From Chitinophaga fulva (GTDB taxonomy: Bacteria > Bacteroidota > Bacteroidia > Chitinophagales > Chitinophagaceae), in NCBI RefSeq assembly GCF_012927205.1, contig NZ_JABBGC010000001.1:3286810-3350809 (forward strand): DNA of 64,000 nucleotides, in the 5' to 3' direction. This document shows positions 34,556-42,867 of the stretch, piece by piece. The stretch's first letter is position 1. Every line of letters starts with the position of its first letter. The position numbers and the translations under genes were made by a program. Under the pieces are notes generated by a model. It saw only the letters and a program-made list of their open reading frames with translations, was not told the DNA's origin and ran no database searches.

Positions 34556-35890
34556 ATGGCTATATTAAAAAAAGAAGAAGCAAAAGCATTACTGCAAAAA
34601 GTGCTCGCTCACTCCAAAGCAGATGAATGCGAAGTGTCGCTCCGCGGGGAAGAAGGCGGCAATATCCGCTATGCGCGCAATGCCATTTCCACAGCAGGAG
34701 ATATCGACAATACCACCCTGTCCGTAACGTCTTACTTTGGTAAACGCTCCGGTACTGCTACGATCAATGAATTCAATGATGCTGCCCTCGAAAGGGTAGT
34801 GCAGCGCGCGGAAGAGCTGGCGCGCCTCGCGCCGGAAAATCCGGAGTATATGCCGCTGCTTGGTCCGGCGGATTTTAAGGAATCTAAAACCTATGTGCCG
34901 GCTACAGCGGCCATCACACCGGATACCCGTGCAGACGCTGTTGCAAAAAGTATACAGGTAGCGAAAGAGGCACAACTGGAAGCGGCCGGTTTTATTGAGA
35001 ACACCACCAGTTTCTCGGCCATACTCAATTCCAAAGGATTGTTTGCCTACGATACTGACACTAACGTAGTGTTTACGATTACTACCCGTAACAGTGCCGG
35101 TACCGGCTCCGGTTTCGCGGCCCGCGGGTATAACGATATCAGCCGGCTGGATACGCTCTCCGCTACTAAAACTGCGGCTGCCAAAGCCAACAGCTCCGCT
35201 GGCGCCAAAGCGATAGAACCAGGTAAATACACGGTGATACTGGAGCCGGTGGCGGCTACCTATATGCTCGAAAATATGTTCCGGGGCCTCGATGCCCGTA
35301 ATGCGGACGAAGGTCGCAGCTTCATGAGCAAACCCGGTGGTGGCAACCGTATCGGGGAACAACTCATGGACGATAAAGTGACGATCTATTCTGATCCTTT
35401 CCATCCCGATCTTCCCGCTTCTACCTGGAACCGCGATGGATTCCCCCTGGAGAAAACAGCCTGGATAGATAAAGGCGTGGTGAAGAACCTTGTTTATTCC
35501 CAGTACTGGGCTAAAAATAAAGGCGTACAACCGGTACCCCAGCCATCCAATATCATTATGGAAGGCGGCAATGCTTCGCTGGAAGAACTGATCAAAAGCA
35601 CAGAGAAAGGTATCCTGGTGTCCCGCCTCTGGTATATCCGGCTGGTGGACGCGCAAACATTACTGCTGACAGGCCTTACCCGCGACGGGACTTTCTACAT
35701 TGAAAACGGTCAGATCAAATACCCGATCAAAAATCTCCGCTTTAATGAAAGCCCGGTGATCATGCTCAACAACGTAGAGGCGCTCGGGAAAACGGAAAGG
35801 AGCATCAGTATTGAGTCTTACCGGAGTTACCTGATCCCGCCGATGAAGATCAGGGACTTCACCTTTACGTCTCTTTCCGACGCTATTTAA
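34556..35890 (+). CDS. TldE/PmbA-type subunit (copy 1)
   Basis: 444 aa from the ATG at 34556 (AILKKEEAKALLQKVLAHS). It lacks the HExxxH zinc motif and an export signal, as expected for the non-catalytic TldE side of the heterodimer. Recognisable blocks: ADECEVSLRGEEGGNIRYARN, EELARLAPENPEYMPLLG, AKAIEPGKYTVILEP, DDKVTIYSDPFHPDLPAS and LVSRLWYIRLVDAQTLLLTG. 10 bp after the TldD copy. If TldD is exported by Tat, this signal-less subunit would have to ride along as a folded complex (a hitchhiker); this is an inference. Very similar to the second TldE at 37742. Confidence 0.9.
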   Translation: MAILKKEEAKALLQKVLAHSKADECEVSLRGEEGGNIRYARNAISTAGDIDNTTLSVTSYFGKRSGTATINEFNDAALERVVQRAEELARLAPENPEYMPLLGPADFKESKTYVPATAAITPDTRADAVAKSIQVAKEAQLEAAGFIENTTSFSAILNSKGLFAYDTDTNVVFTITTRNSAGTGSGFAARGYNDISRLDTLSATKTAAAKANSSAGAKAIEPGKYTVILEPVAATYMLENMFRGLDARNADEGRSFMSKPGGGNRIGEQLMDDKVTIYSDPFHPDLPASTWNRDGFPLEKTAWIDKGVVKNLVYSQYWAKNKGVQPVPQPSNIIMEGGNASLEELIKSTEKGILVSRLWYIRLVDAQTLLLTGLTRDGTFYIENGQIKYPIKNLRFNESPVIMLNNVEALGKTERSISIESYRSYLIPPMKIRDFTFTSLSDAI

Positions 35891-35920
35891 AAGATTATCT
35901 TGATTGAATTGATGGATGTT

Positions 35921-35946
35921 TTGTTCGCTGTAACTTGTTATCTTTA
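35921..35946 (+). promoter_or_regulatory. Possible promoter of the second TldD-TldE pair
   Basis: TTG (35921-35923) and TATCTTTA (35939-35946), spaced 15 bp, a little short and with A in place of the final G. It would give a ~150-nt leader before 36104. Confidence 0.3.
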
Positions 35947-36103
35947 AGAATAATGAAGACAGCCAACGGGACATCCATTTCTTTTCGATAATACACGTCA
36001 CCCAAATTCTTAACACCAAATATGCTCCCATGTAACAAAGCTCAACACAACGTACTAATCCCTTATTGCTAACATTCAAGATCACTCCTTTAATCCTGCT
36101 ATA

Positions 36104-37738
36104 ATGAAAAGAAGAGAATTTCTCCATTACACAGGCCTCGGATTGGGCGCAGGGCTGCTGTCCCAGATCCCGATCATCGGAAAAGCGGTTCCGCTGGAAG
36201 CTCCCTGGTACACCATCGACGTGGCAAAGAAAAAAGAGCTCGCCGATGTGGCCCTCAACGCTGCCCGCAGCAAAGGCGCTACCTATACCGATGTACGCAT
36301 AGGCCGTTATCTCAACCAATTTATCATCACCCGGGAAGACAAAGTGGAAAATGTGGTCAACACTGAATCCTATGGCATCGGTATCCGCGTATTGGCCAAT
36401 GGCAGCTGGGGCTTTGCCTCCACTGACCAGATGGACAAAGACAGCATCGCCCGCGCTGCTGCCACCGCTGTGGCTATCGCAAAAGAAAATGCCCGCCTGC
36501 TGACTACTCCCGTACAACTGGCCCCACAAAAAGGTTACGGCGAAGTCAGCTGGAAAACACCTATTGAAAAAAATGCTTTTGATGTACCGGTGAAGGAAAA
36601 GGCAGACCTGCTCCTCTCTGTCAGCGATGCTGCCATGAAAGGCGGTGCTGATTATGTAGGCTCCTTTATGTTCCTCGTAAATGAACAGAAATACTTCGCT
36701 TCTTCCGACGGGTCTTATATAGATCAGGATGTACACCGTATCTGGCCTACGTTCCAGATCACCAAAATAGACAAGGCCACCGGCAAGTTTGAAACACGCA
36801 ACGCCCTCAGCTCCCCCCGTGGTATGGGCTATGAATACCTGATCCCCCGTGAATCAGATAAAATACGCGGCGTAACAACGTTATACCGTGACCGTTATGA
36901 TATGCTGGAAGACGCCCGCCAGGCAGGTACCCAGGTGGGAGAGAAGCTGAAGGCCAAATCCGTGGAACCTGGGAAATATGATCTGGTGCTCGATCCTTCC
37001 CACCTGTGGCTGACCATCCACGAATCGGTAGGACACCCGACTGAACTGGACCGCGTATTAGGCTATGAAGCCAACTTTGCCGGCACCAGCTTCCTGACGC
37101 TCGACAAATGGGAAACCAAAAAATTCCAGTTTGGCAGCCCGCTCGTCAACATCGTGGCAGATAAAACACAACCCGGCTCCCTCGGCGCCGTAGGGTATGA
37201 CGATGAAGGCGTGGCCACCCAGAAATGGGACCTGATCAAAAACGGCGTACTGGTCAACTATCAGGCCATCCGTGATCAGGCACATATCATCGGCCTTAAT
37301 CAATCACAGGGCTGTTGTTACTCGCAAAGCTGGTCAGATGTACAGTTCCAGCGTATGGCCAATGTATCATTGCAACCTGGTACTGCTTCGCTCACACCGG
37401 CAGAACTGATCAAGAACGTGGAAAGAGGCATCTTCATCGCAGGCGACGGTTCTTTCTCCATCGACCAGCAACGCTACAACTTCCAGTTCGGCGGCCAGCT
37501 TTTCTACGAGATCAAAAACGGTCAGATTGTAGGGATGCTCAAAGACGTGGCTTACCAGAGCAACACACAGGAATTCTGGAACTCCTGTAAAGCCATCGCC
37601 GACAAGAGAGACTACCGCCTCGGTGGCTCTTTCTTCGACGGAAAAGGCCAGCCCTCACAGGTGAGCGCCGTATCCCATGGCTCAGCGACTGCCCGCTTCA
37701 ATGGCGTAAACGTTATTAATACAGCTAGAAAAATTTAA
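36104..37738 (+). CDS. TldD-type metalloprotease, exported (copy 2)
   Basis: 544 aa, closely similar over its length to the TldD copy 3.2 kb upstream (shared runs such as VEPGKYDLVLDPSHLWLTIH and YDDEGV, RYNFQFGGQ). Zinc motif HESVGH (H306, E307, H311); the Gly here, against Ala in copy 1, is the usual residue of the family. Leader MKRREFLHYTGLGLGAGLLS is a good Tat signal with Arg-Arg. The N-terminal and leader regions are the most diverged parts. The TldE partner begins 3 bp after the stop. The pair probably arose by tandem duplication; two divergent copies suggest split substrates. Confidence 0.92.
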   Translation: MKRREFLHYTGLGLGAGLLSQIPIIGKAVPLEAPWYTIDVAKKKELADVALNAARSKGATYTDVRIGRYLNQFIITREDKVENVVNTESYGIGIRVLANGSWGFASTDQMDKDSIARAAATAVAIAKENARLLTTPVQLAPQKGYGEVSWKTPIEKNAFDVPVKEKADLLLSVSDAAMKGGADYVGSFMFLVNEQKYFASSDGSYIDQDVHRIWPTFQITKIDKATGKFETRNALSSPRGMGYEYLIPRESDKIRGVTTLYRDRYDMLEDARQAGTQVGEKLKAKSVEPGKYDLVLDPSHLWLTIHESVGHPTELDRVLGYEANFAGTSFLTLDKWETKKFQFGSPLVNIVADKTQPGSLGAVGYDDEGVATQKWDLIKNGVLVNYQAIRDQAHIIGLNQSQGCCYSQSWSDVQFQRMANVSLQPGTASLTPAELIKNVERGIFIAGDGSFSIDQQRYNFQFGGQLFYEIKNGQIVGMLKDVAYQSNTQEFWNSCKAIADKRDYRLGGSFFDGKGQPSQVSAVSHGSATARFNGVNVINTARKI

Positions 37739-37741
37739 TAT

Positions 37742-39079
37742 ATGCCGATACTCACTAAAGAAGCAGCACAGGCATTATTGAAAAAAGTGCTTGCTTATTC
37801 AAAAGCAGACGAGTGCGAAGTCTCTATTTTTAGTGGCGACTCCGGCAATGTGCGTTATGCCCGTAACGAAGTGTCCACCAGCGGCGCCAATAGCAAAAAC
37901 ATGCTGGTCGTTTCTTCCGCCTTTGGAAAAAAACTGGGCACTGCCACTATCAATGAATTTGATGATGCCTCGCTCGAAAAAGTAGTCAGAAGAGCGGAAG
38001 AACTGGCGCGCCTGGCGCCGGAGAACCCGGAATACATGCCTATCCTAGGGCCGCAACAATATGGAGAGGGTTCTGGCGGCTATAATAAGGATACAGCAGC
38101 AGTAGATCCTGCTTTCCGGGCAGACGCTGTAGCCAAAAGCCTTACCATCACCAAACAAAATAAACTGGTGGCGGCTGGTTACCTGGAAAATAATATGGCC
38201 TCCTCCGCCATGATGAACTCCAAAGGACTGTTCGCATACAACAGTTCAACAGACATCAATTTCAGTATCACGGTCCGCTCGGAAGACGGTACCGGCTCCG
38301 GCTATGCCTCTAAAGCATACAACGATGTCCGGAAACTGGATGCGGCCAAAGAAACCAGTATCGCGGCACAGAAAGCCAGCGGCTCCAAAGGCGCCAAAGC
38401 CATTGAGCCAGGCAAATACACCGTGATCCTCGAACCGGCAGCTTCCATCGTACTGATCGAACAGCTCATCAATAACCTCGATGCACGTAGCGCGGAAGAA
38501 GGCAGGAGCTTCCTCAGCAAAGCCGGCGGCAAAACCAAGCTGGGAGACAAACTGATGGACGACCAGGTGACCATCTATTCTGATCCCTGGCATCCGGATA
38601 TGCCCACTTCTCCCTATAATAACGATGGCCGGCCACAGGAAAAAATCACCTGGATCGATAAAGGCGTGGTGAAAAACATGTACTATTCCCGCTACTGGGC
38701 GCAGAAGGACAATGTAAAAGCCATTCCCGGCCCGGATGGATTTATCATGGAAGGCGGTACCGCTTCCCTGGAGGAGCTGATTAAAAGCACGGAGAAAGGT
38801 ATCCTGGTAACCCGCCTCTGGTACATCCGCCCGGTTGATCCGCAAACTCTGTTGTTTACAGGTCTTACCCGCGACGGGACTTTCTACATCGAAAATGGTG
38901 TGATCAAACATCCGGTGAAAAACTTCCGCTTCAACGAAAGCCCGGTGATCATGCTGAACAACGTGGAAGCACTGGGCAGGCCGGAAAGGGCTGTCAGCGG
39001 GGAAAGCAACCAGAGTGCCATCCTCCCGCCCATGAAACTGCGTGACTTTACATTCACCTCTTTATCAGATGCTATCTGA
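37742..39079 (+). CDS. TldE/PmbA-type subunit (copy 2)
   Basis: 445 aa, starting 3 bp after TldD copy 2 (TAA-TAT-ATG). No signal peptide and no HExxxH. Same blocks as copy 1: SKADECEVSIFSGDSGNVRYARN-like start, EELARLAPENPEYMPILG, AKAIEPGKYTVILEP, DDQVTIYSDPWHPDMPTSPY, LVTRLWYIRPVDPQTLLFTG, and the same C-terminus FTFTSLSDAI. Differences cluster in the segment after PENPEYMP and in the region around DARSAEEGRSF. It forms with the gene before it the second of two tandem heterodimer pairs. A strong bidirectional terminator follows. Confidence 0.9.
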   Translation: MPILTKEAAQALLKKVLAYSKADECEVSIFSGDSGNVRYARNEVSTSGANSKNMLVVSSAFGKKLGTATINEFDDASLEKVVRRAEELARLAPENPEYMPILGPQQYGEGSGGYNKDTAAVDPAFRADAVAKSLTITKQNKLVAAGYLENNMASSAMMNSKGLFAYNSSTDINFSITVRSEDGTGSGYASKAYNDVRKLDAAKETSIAAQKASGSKGAKAIEPGKYTVILEPAASIVLIEQLINNLDARSAEEGRSFLSKAGGKTKLGDKLMDDQVTIYSDPWHPDMPTSPYNNDGRPQEKITWIDKGVVKNMYYSRYWAQKDNVKAIPGPDGFIMEGGTASLEELIKSTEKGILVTRLWYIRPVDPQTLLFTGLTRDGTFYIENGVIKHPVKNFRFNESPVIMLNNVEALGRPERAVSGESNQSAILPPMKLRDFTFTSLSDAI

Positions 39080-39094
39080 CAACAAAGGCAAAAT

Positions 39095-39130
39095 AAAAAA
39101 GCGAAGGTCAACAGGCCTTCGCTTTTTTTA
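39095..39130. terminator. Bidirectional terminator after the TldD-TldE locus
   Basis: Stem AAAAAAGCGAAGG (39095-39107) / CCTTCGCTTTTTT (39116-39128), 8-nt loop, T-run on the plus strand and, read backwards, on the minus strand. It lies between convergent genes. Confidence 0.85.
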
Positions 39131-39133
39131 TGA

Positions 39134-39544
39134 TTACATGATCTCTTCTGTTTCTTTATGTCTAGGATGATACCAGATGTAATAGTAGGCCAATATCAAC
39201 AGGCCCGACACAAACGGTATCAGTGCCAGATGTTTGTACGTGACCGCTCCCCATATTGTCAGCATATCAAAGTGGAAGAACTCGCTGATCATCCAGTAGG
39301 AGTTGGCCGTTATCCACAAGGAAATAGCCACATTATGGCATAACTCCGACATAAACTGCCGCGTACGCCAGGCAATCACAATGGAAATGATCAGCGTAGG
39401 AAAGATCATGGCCACACCCAATGGTTTCCATATCATACACCAGCTGATATCTTTTAATAACCAGAATACGATATGCATGTTTTCCATTTTCCGGTAACTC
39501 AGGGGGATACTGTATACCGGAGCATCTTTGATGTCTTCACTCAT
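39134..39544 (-). CDS. Small integral membrane protein, function unknown
   Basis: 136 aa with about three membrane helices (WCMIWKPLGVAMIFPTLIIS; HNVAISLWITANSYWMISEF; ALIPFVSGLLILAYYYIW). Conserved-looking aromatic and His residues (FFHFD; YYYIWYHPRHKE) but no family recognised. It is convergent with TldE copy 2 and divergent from the alpha/beta hydrolase, so it stands alone. A good promoter is seen 33-60 bp upstream. Confidence 0.75.
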   Translation of the reverse strand: MSEDIKDAPVYSIPLSYRKMENMHIVFWLLKDISWCMIWKPLGVAMIFPTLIISIVIAWRTRQFMSELCHNVAISLWITANSYWMISEFFHFDMLTIWGAVTYKHLALIPFVSGLLILAYYYIWYHPRHKETEEIM

Positions 39545-39576
39545 GCTGTGTGTCAGATTTTAAGTTGATAAGACCG

Positions 39577-39605
39577 CAAAAATATAAAAACAGCTGCACA
39601 ACCAA
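39577..39605 (-). promoter_or_regulatory. Promoter: TTG - 18 bp - TATTTTTG
   Basis: On the minus strand, TTG (39605-39603) and TATTTTTG (39584-39577) match the Bacteroidota consensus in both boxes and spacing. It serves the membrane protein gene starting at 39544. Confidence 0.65.
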
Positions 39606-39615
39606 AGGCGAAATT

Positions 39616-39642
39616 TTGCATAGGAATAAATGTTTATATTCG
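39616..39642 (+). promoter_or_regulatory. Promoter: TTG - 16 bp - TATATTCG
   Basis: TTG 39616-39618 and TATATTCG 39635-39642, ending 5 nt before ATG 39648. This supports that ATG rather than 39630, which lies inside the promoter, and predicts a leaderless message. Confidence 0.55.
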
Positions 39643-39647
39643 CTGGC

Positions 39648-40466
39648 ATGAACGAATTTTACTGGTCATTCCGGAACACCCGTTTTCATGGCATCAGCTG
39701 GATACCTGGGCAATTCAGCCGTGTGATGATCATCGTGCATGGCATCGGTGAAGAGGTAGGCCGGTACGATCATGTGGCCCGTTTTTTTAACGGGGAAGGA
39801 TATGCGGTACTGGGCATCGATCATTATGGCCATGGAAAGACTGACGGTAAACGGGGCGCTACACCCGGTTTCGAATACATGTTCGACTATGAGGCGGCTT
39901 TCCTGGCTTATGCAAAAGAGTTGTACCAGAAACCGGTGGTCATGTATGGGCATAGTATGGGCGGCGGCCTGCTGACCGGCTTCCTGTTACGCAGGACCCC
40001 CGATATCCTGGCAGCGGTTATTTCCGCGCCGGCGCTGATCGTCGCCAAACGTCCCGGAAGCTTCCTGCATGGCCTGCTGCGGGTACTGAACAGGATCGTG
40101 CCTAACCTCCGGTTGAACCAGGGCCTCGATATCACCAAAATTTCCCATGACACGGATGAAGTGGAGAAGTTCCGGCAGAACCCTCTCCGGCATGATAAGA
40201 TGAGTGTACGCCTGGCCAGTGATATGATACACAACGGCCTGTGGTGCCTGGAACATGCTCAAACCCTGAAAATACGCTCCCTGCTGATTCATGGTGGTGA
40301 AGATGAATTTACCGCGGTAGACGGCTCCCGGCTTTTCGCTGAAAGAGCACCGGCCAGCCTGCTGACCTACCGCGAATGGCCCGGCGATTACCATGAGCTG
40401 CATAATGAAATAAACCGCCAGGAAGTACTGCTTTTTGTGGCAGGATGGTTAAGCGCTTTACGCTAG
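39648..40466 (+). CDS. Alpha/beta hydrolase, monoacylglycerol-lipase-like
   Basis: 272 aa from ATG 39648, chosen because the earlier in-frame ATG (39630) lies in the promoter. Serine-aminopeptidase/lysophospholipase-type fold: oxyanion region IIVHGIGEEVGRYDHVARFF, LGIDHYGHGKTDGKRG, nucleophile elbow MYGHSMGGGL with Ser103, acid D218 in IHGGEDEFT, and His248 in DYHELHNE. All triad positions are present. The pattern HGxxEHxxRY followed by DHxGHGxSxGxRG marks the monoglyceride lipase group; the true substrate is not known. No signal peptide, so cytosolic. Stands alone. Confidence 0.88.
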   Translation: MNEFYWSFRNTRFHGISWIPGQFSRVMIIVHGIGEEVGRYDHVARFFNGEGYAVLGIDHYGHGKTDGKRGATPGFEYMFDYEAAFLAYAKELYQKPVVMYGHSMGGGLLTGFLLRRTPDILAAVISAPALIVAKRPGSFLHGLLRVLNRIVPNLRLNQGLDITKISHDTDEVEKFRQNPLRHDKMSVRLASDMIHNGLWCLEHAQTLKIRSLLIHGGEDEFTAVDGSRLFAERAPASLLTYREWPGDYHELHNEINRQEVLLFVAGWLSALR

Positions 40467-40492
40467 TGCAGATACCCTGCGTAGTAATGACC

Positions 40493-40500
40493 TACTTTCG
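40493..40500 (+). promoter_or_regulatory. -7 element TACTTTCG
   Basis: Variant of TAnnTTTG ending 23 nt before ATG 40524. Confidence 0.4.
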
Positions 40501-40523
40501 TATTGAACAACAGTTAATATCCT

Positions 40524-40880
40524 ATGGCCATCAGAAAACGAAAGGAGAGTGCCGACCTTACCGTTAACCCGGGATCGGACGTTATCCTCAACATCACCAT
40601 CGGTAATGCCCAGATTGGCGCCAGCGTGGTCCGCTTCGACAAGGATACTGACGCCCTCGCAAAGGGCGAGATCCGCAACCTCCGGCTTGGTACAGCGGCA
40701 GACCTGAAAGGGAAAACGCTGAAGGTGACCACCAACGTGCTGGACACCAACAGCCTCACTAACGGCATTGTCGTTACCTACGCTTTCAGCACCTGCACCC
40801 CCTCTGTTATCCTTTATCAGGATGAAGTGAAGACAGATGGAGATATTATGTCTTTTTTGCTGGACTTTAATTTTAAGTAA
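40524..40880 (+). CDS. Small beta-rich protein of unknown function
   Basis: 118 aa, no signal peptide, starts MAIRKRKESADLTVNPGSDV. Alternating hydrophobic strands (VILNITIGNAQIGASVVRF; KTLKVTTNVLDTN; GIVVTYAFS) suggest a compact beta-sandwich. There is a single Cys (STCTPSV). The next gene, encoding an outer-membrane-barrel-like protein, starts 3 bp after its stop, so the two form an operon and may act together. No family recognised. Confidence 0.72.
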   Translation: MAIRKRKESADLTVNPGSDVILNITIGNAQIGASVVRFDKDTDALAKGEIRNLRLGTAADLKGKTLKVTTNVLDTNSLTNGIVVTYAFSTCTPSVILYQDEVKTDGDIMSFLLDFNFK

Positions 40881-40883
40881 ACC

Positions 40884-41870
40884 ATGAAAAAGTTATTCTG
40901 GTGGGTGTTGCTCCTCGCAGCCGCCCATCCCGGCTATGCCCAGTTAAAGGATTCCCTGAAGATATCCGATATGACTATGCCTTCGTCACCGGGACTCATA
41001 CTGGCCGACAAAGCACCGGCAGCTATCGATAAACCCAGCAATCCTAAAGCCTTTGGGATCAGCCTCATTAACCTGTGGCAGGGTGGTGCGATAGATGTAA
41101 CCCCCTACTGGCTGACCAACAAACCTAATCTCACTTTTGAACGCTATCTGAACAACAAATTCCCGATACTGCAAACATTCAACGTATCGGCAGCTACGTT
41201 CAGAACAGATACCACTACCAGTATCTCCGCAGGCTTCCGCACACAGGTGTTCCGGTTTTATTACCGCCGCAACCGCGAAGCCATGCTGCAAAAGAAAAAG
41301 GAAATAGAAGCCCTGCTGGCAGTGGAAGATCCATCGCAACTGGATACCGTGGCACTGGCCCAAAAGAATAAGGAGTTACGCGATATGTTTGATGTGCAGC
41401 GCAACAAAGGCCTCGTCATCGTGGAACTGGCAGGCGCACTGGCTGGCAGCGCACCGGGCAACCGCTTCAAGGACCTTGCCTCCAATCGCTCCGGCATATG
41501 GACCAACATCCGTTGGGCGCCGGGCAAATTCCCGCTCGATTTCATCGCCCTCGGCCGCTATATCTGGAACAGCCAGGACGTCTCCATCGGCAGCTTCCCC
41601 TATAACAACCAGCTGCTGGACTATGGCCTCTCTGCTAACTACCAGAAAGGCCGCTTCGATCTCTCCGCAGAGTATGTGAACCGTCACGATCTGAAAAACG
41701 GCCAAAACTACGACCGCCTCGCCTTCGTGACCAACTTCATGATCAGCGATAGTTTTTATGCAGTAGCTGCCTTCGGCAAAAACTTCGACAAGCAGGATAA
41801 CATCCTCGCTATTCTGGGCATCAAATTTGCGCTCTCTAAAGAGATTGTACGTCTTAACAACGGTCACTAA
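40884..41870 (+). CDS. Predicted outer-membrane barrel protein, function unknown
   Basis: 328 aa with signal peptide MKKLFWWVLLLAAAHPGYAQ. The mature protein has amphipathic strands (TSISAGFRTQVFRFYYRR; WTNIRWAPGKFPLDFIALGRY; FDLSAEYVNRHDL; AFVTNFMISDSFYAVAAFG) and a charged helical insert (REAMLQKKKEIEALLAVEDP). The last strand, ILGIKFALSKEIV, lacks the usual C-terminal Phe, so a membrane barrel is likely but not certain. It overlaps no other gene and follows the small beta-rich protein by 3 bp. Confidence 0.72.
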   Translation: MKKLFWWVLLLAAAHPGYAQLKDSLKISDMTMPSSPGLILADKAPAAIDKPSNPKAFGISLINLWQGGAIDVTPYWLTNKPNLTFERYLNNKFPILQTFNVSAATFRTDTTTSISAGFRTQVFRFYYRRNREAMLQKKKEIEALLAVEDPSQLDTVALAQKNKELRDMFDVQRNKGLVIVELAGALAGSAPGNRFKDLASNRSGIWTNIRWAPGKFPLDFIALGRYIWNSQDVSIGSFPYNNQLLDYGLSANYQKGRFDLSAEYVNRHDLKNGQNYDRLAFVTNFMISDSFYAVAAFGKNFDKQDNILAILGIKFALSKEIVRLNNGH

Positions 41871-41887
41871 CTAACCCATTATGAATA

Positions 41888-41916
41888 AGCCCCCGGTGAA
41901 ATCTTCACCGGGGGCT
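41888..41916. terminator. Perfect 13-bp GC-rich hairpin
   Basis: AGCCCCCGGTGAA (41888-41900) / complement (41904-41916), 3-nt loop. No T-run follows, so it is a weak or factor-assisted terminator, or an mRNA-stabilising hairpin. Confidence 0.55.
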
Positions 41917-42012
41917 ATCTGTTTATGCTTGTGTCGTATAACTCCCGAGTTGTGTTGTCCCACTGCATCACGACAAGTAATCTCTGTCACTAACGAATTT
42001 GAACAACATCGT

Positions 42013-42034
42013 AGCCCAGGGCTTCAGCCCTGGG
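42013..42034. repeat. Dispersed palindrome, copy 2 (intergenic)
   Basis: Identical over 22 bp to the copy at 13874-13895 (CCCAGGGCT/TC/AGCCCTGGG with leading AG). Located in the 175-bp gap between the barrel gene and the SDR gene; flanks differ, so only the palindrome is shared. Confidence 0.7.
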
Positions 42035-42045
42035 AACCCTGGCAA

Positions 42046-42762
42046 TTATGGGTTCGTAGACCACATAGAAGCCGTCTTCAGCACCACTCTTCTGTTCATC
42101 TTCAGTTGCGCTACAATCAGCTCTGCCAGGTCTTCAGGTTGCAACACTTTCTCCGGGTTGCCGTCTGTCAGGTTAAGTTCTTTGGCCATGTCAGTAGCGA
42201 TGGTGCTCGGTGTGAGCGCGCTTACACGGATATTGTGTTTTCTCACTTCCAGCATTAATGATTCGGTAAGACCGAGCAGCCCGAACTTGGAAGCGCTGTA
42301 GGCGCTGGTGAGTGGAGCACCACGTTGGCCAGCGGTAGAAGATATGTTGATGATATCGCCGGTTTTACGGGTAATCATATCAGGCAATACAGCACGGGTT
42401 ACGTAATATACGCCGAGCAGGTTCACCCGGATGATGTCTTCCCATTGTGTGGGCGTGAGGTCCATGAAGCCGCCGAAAGCCGCAATGCCGGCGTTGTTGA
42501 TCAGGATATCGATACTGCCCAGTTGCTGTGTGAGACTGGCAACCGCTTTGTCCACTTCTTCCATCACCCCTACGTCTGCGATAGCGTAGGCCGCCTTCAC
42601 ACCGATATCAGTGAGTGTTGCAACGACTTCCTGTAATGGGCCTTCGCTGCGTCCTATTAAAGCAATGTCTGCCCCTTCCTGTGCCAGCGCCACCGCTACA
42701 GCACGTCCAATGCCTTTGCCACCACCGGTGATCAGCACTTTTTTTCCTTGTAATGATTCCAT
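42046..42762 (-). CDS. Short-chain dehydrogenase/reductase (FabG-like)
   Basis: 238 aa classical SDR. Cofactor motif TGGGKGIG (12-19), NNAG (89-92), Asn114 (RVNLLGVYY), Ser142 region (INISSTAG) and the YSASK catalytic pair Tyr155/Lys159. Arg38 after the second strand (LIGRSE) suggests NADP preference. It resembles 3-ketoacyl-ACP reductases but stands alone, away from fatty-acid genes, so the substrate is open. A TATCTTTG element lies 22 nt upstream of the ATG. It is divergent from the LacX-like epimerase. Confidence 0.92.
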   Translation of the reverse strand: MESLQGKKVLITGGGKGIGRAVAVALAQEGADIALIGRSEGPLQEVVATLTDIGVKAAYAIADVGVMEEVDKAVASLTQQLGSIDILINNAGIAAFGGFMDLTPTQWEDIIRVNLLGVYYVTRAVLPDMITRKTGDIINISSTAGQRGAPLTSAYSASKFGLLGLTESLMLEVRKHNIRVSALTPSTIATDMAKELNLTDGNPEKVLQPEDLAELIVAQLKMNRRVVLKTASMWSTNP

Positions 42763-42783
42763 ATGAAACTGCTTTTAAGACCA

Positions 42784-42791
42784 CAAAGATA
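42784..42791 (-). promoter_or_regulatory. -7 element TATCTTTG of the SDR gene
   Basis: Exact match to TAnnTTTG on the minus strand, 21 nt before the ATG at 42762. No clear -33 TTG in the right place. Confidence 0.55.
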
Positions 42792-42838
42792 ACATGCATG
42801 AAGCGAACAGCAGGCAGGAGAACGCGTTAATTTTTGTT

Positions 42839-42846
42839 TATCTTCG
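42839..42846 (+). promoter_or_regulatory. -7 element TATCTTCG of the epimerase gene
   Basis: Near match on the plus strand, 21 nt before ATG 42868. It faces away from the SDR promoter. Confidence 0.4.
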
Positions 42847-42867
42847 TTTTTCTAAGGCTTTACACGT

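Noticed and set aside
34589-35656. Long minus-strand open frame of 355 codons opposite TldE copy 1
   Set aside because: Shadow of a strong coding frame with high codon bias; no motif or start context, and the plus strand is a clear TldE.
35660-36736. Minus-strand open frame of 358 codons across the TldE-TldD gap
   Set aside because: It runs antisense to two well-supported genes and the intergenic region, with no recognisable protein family.
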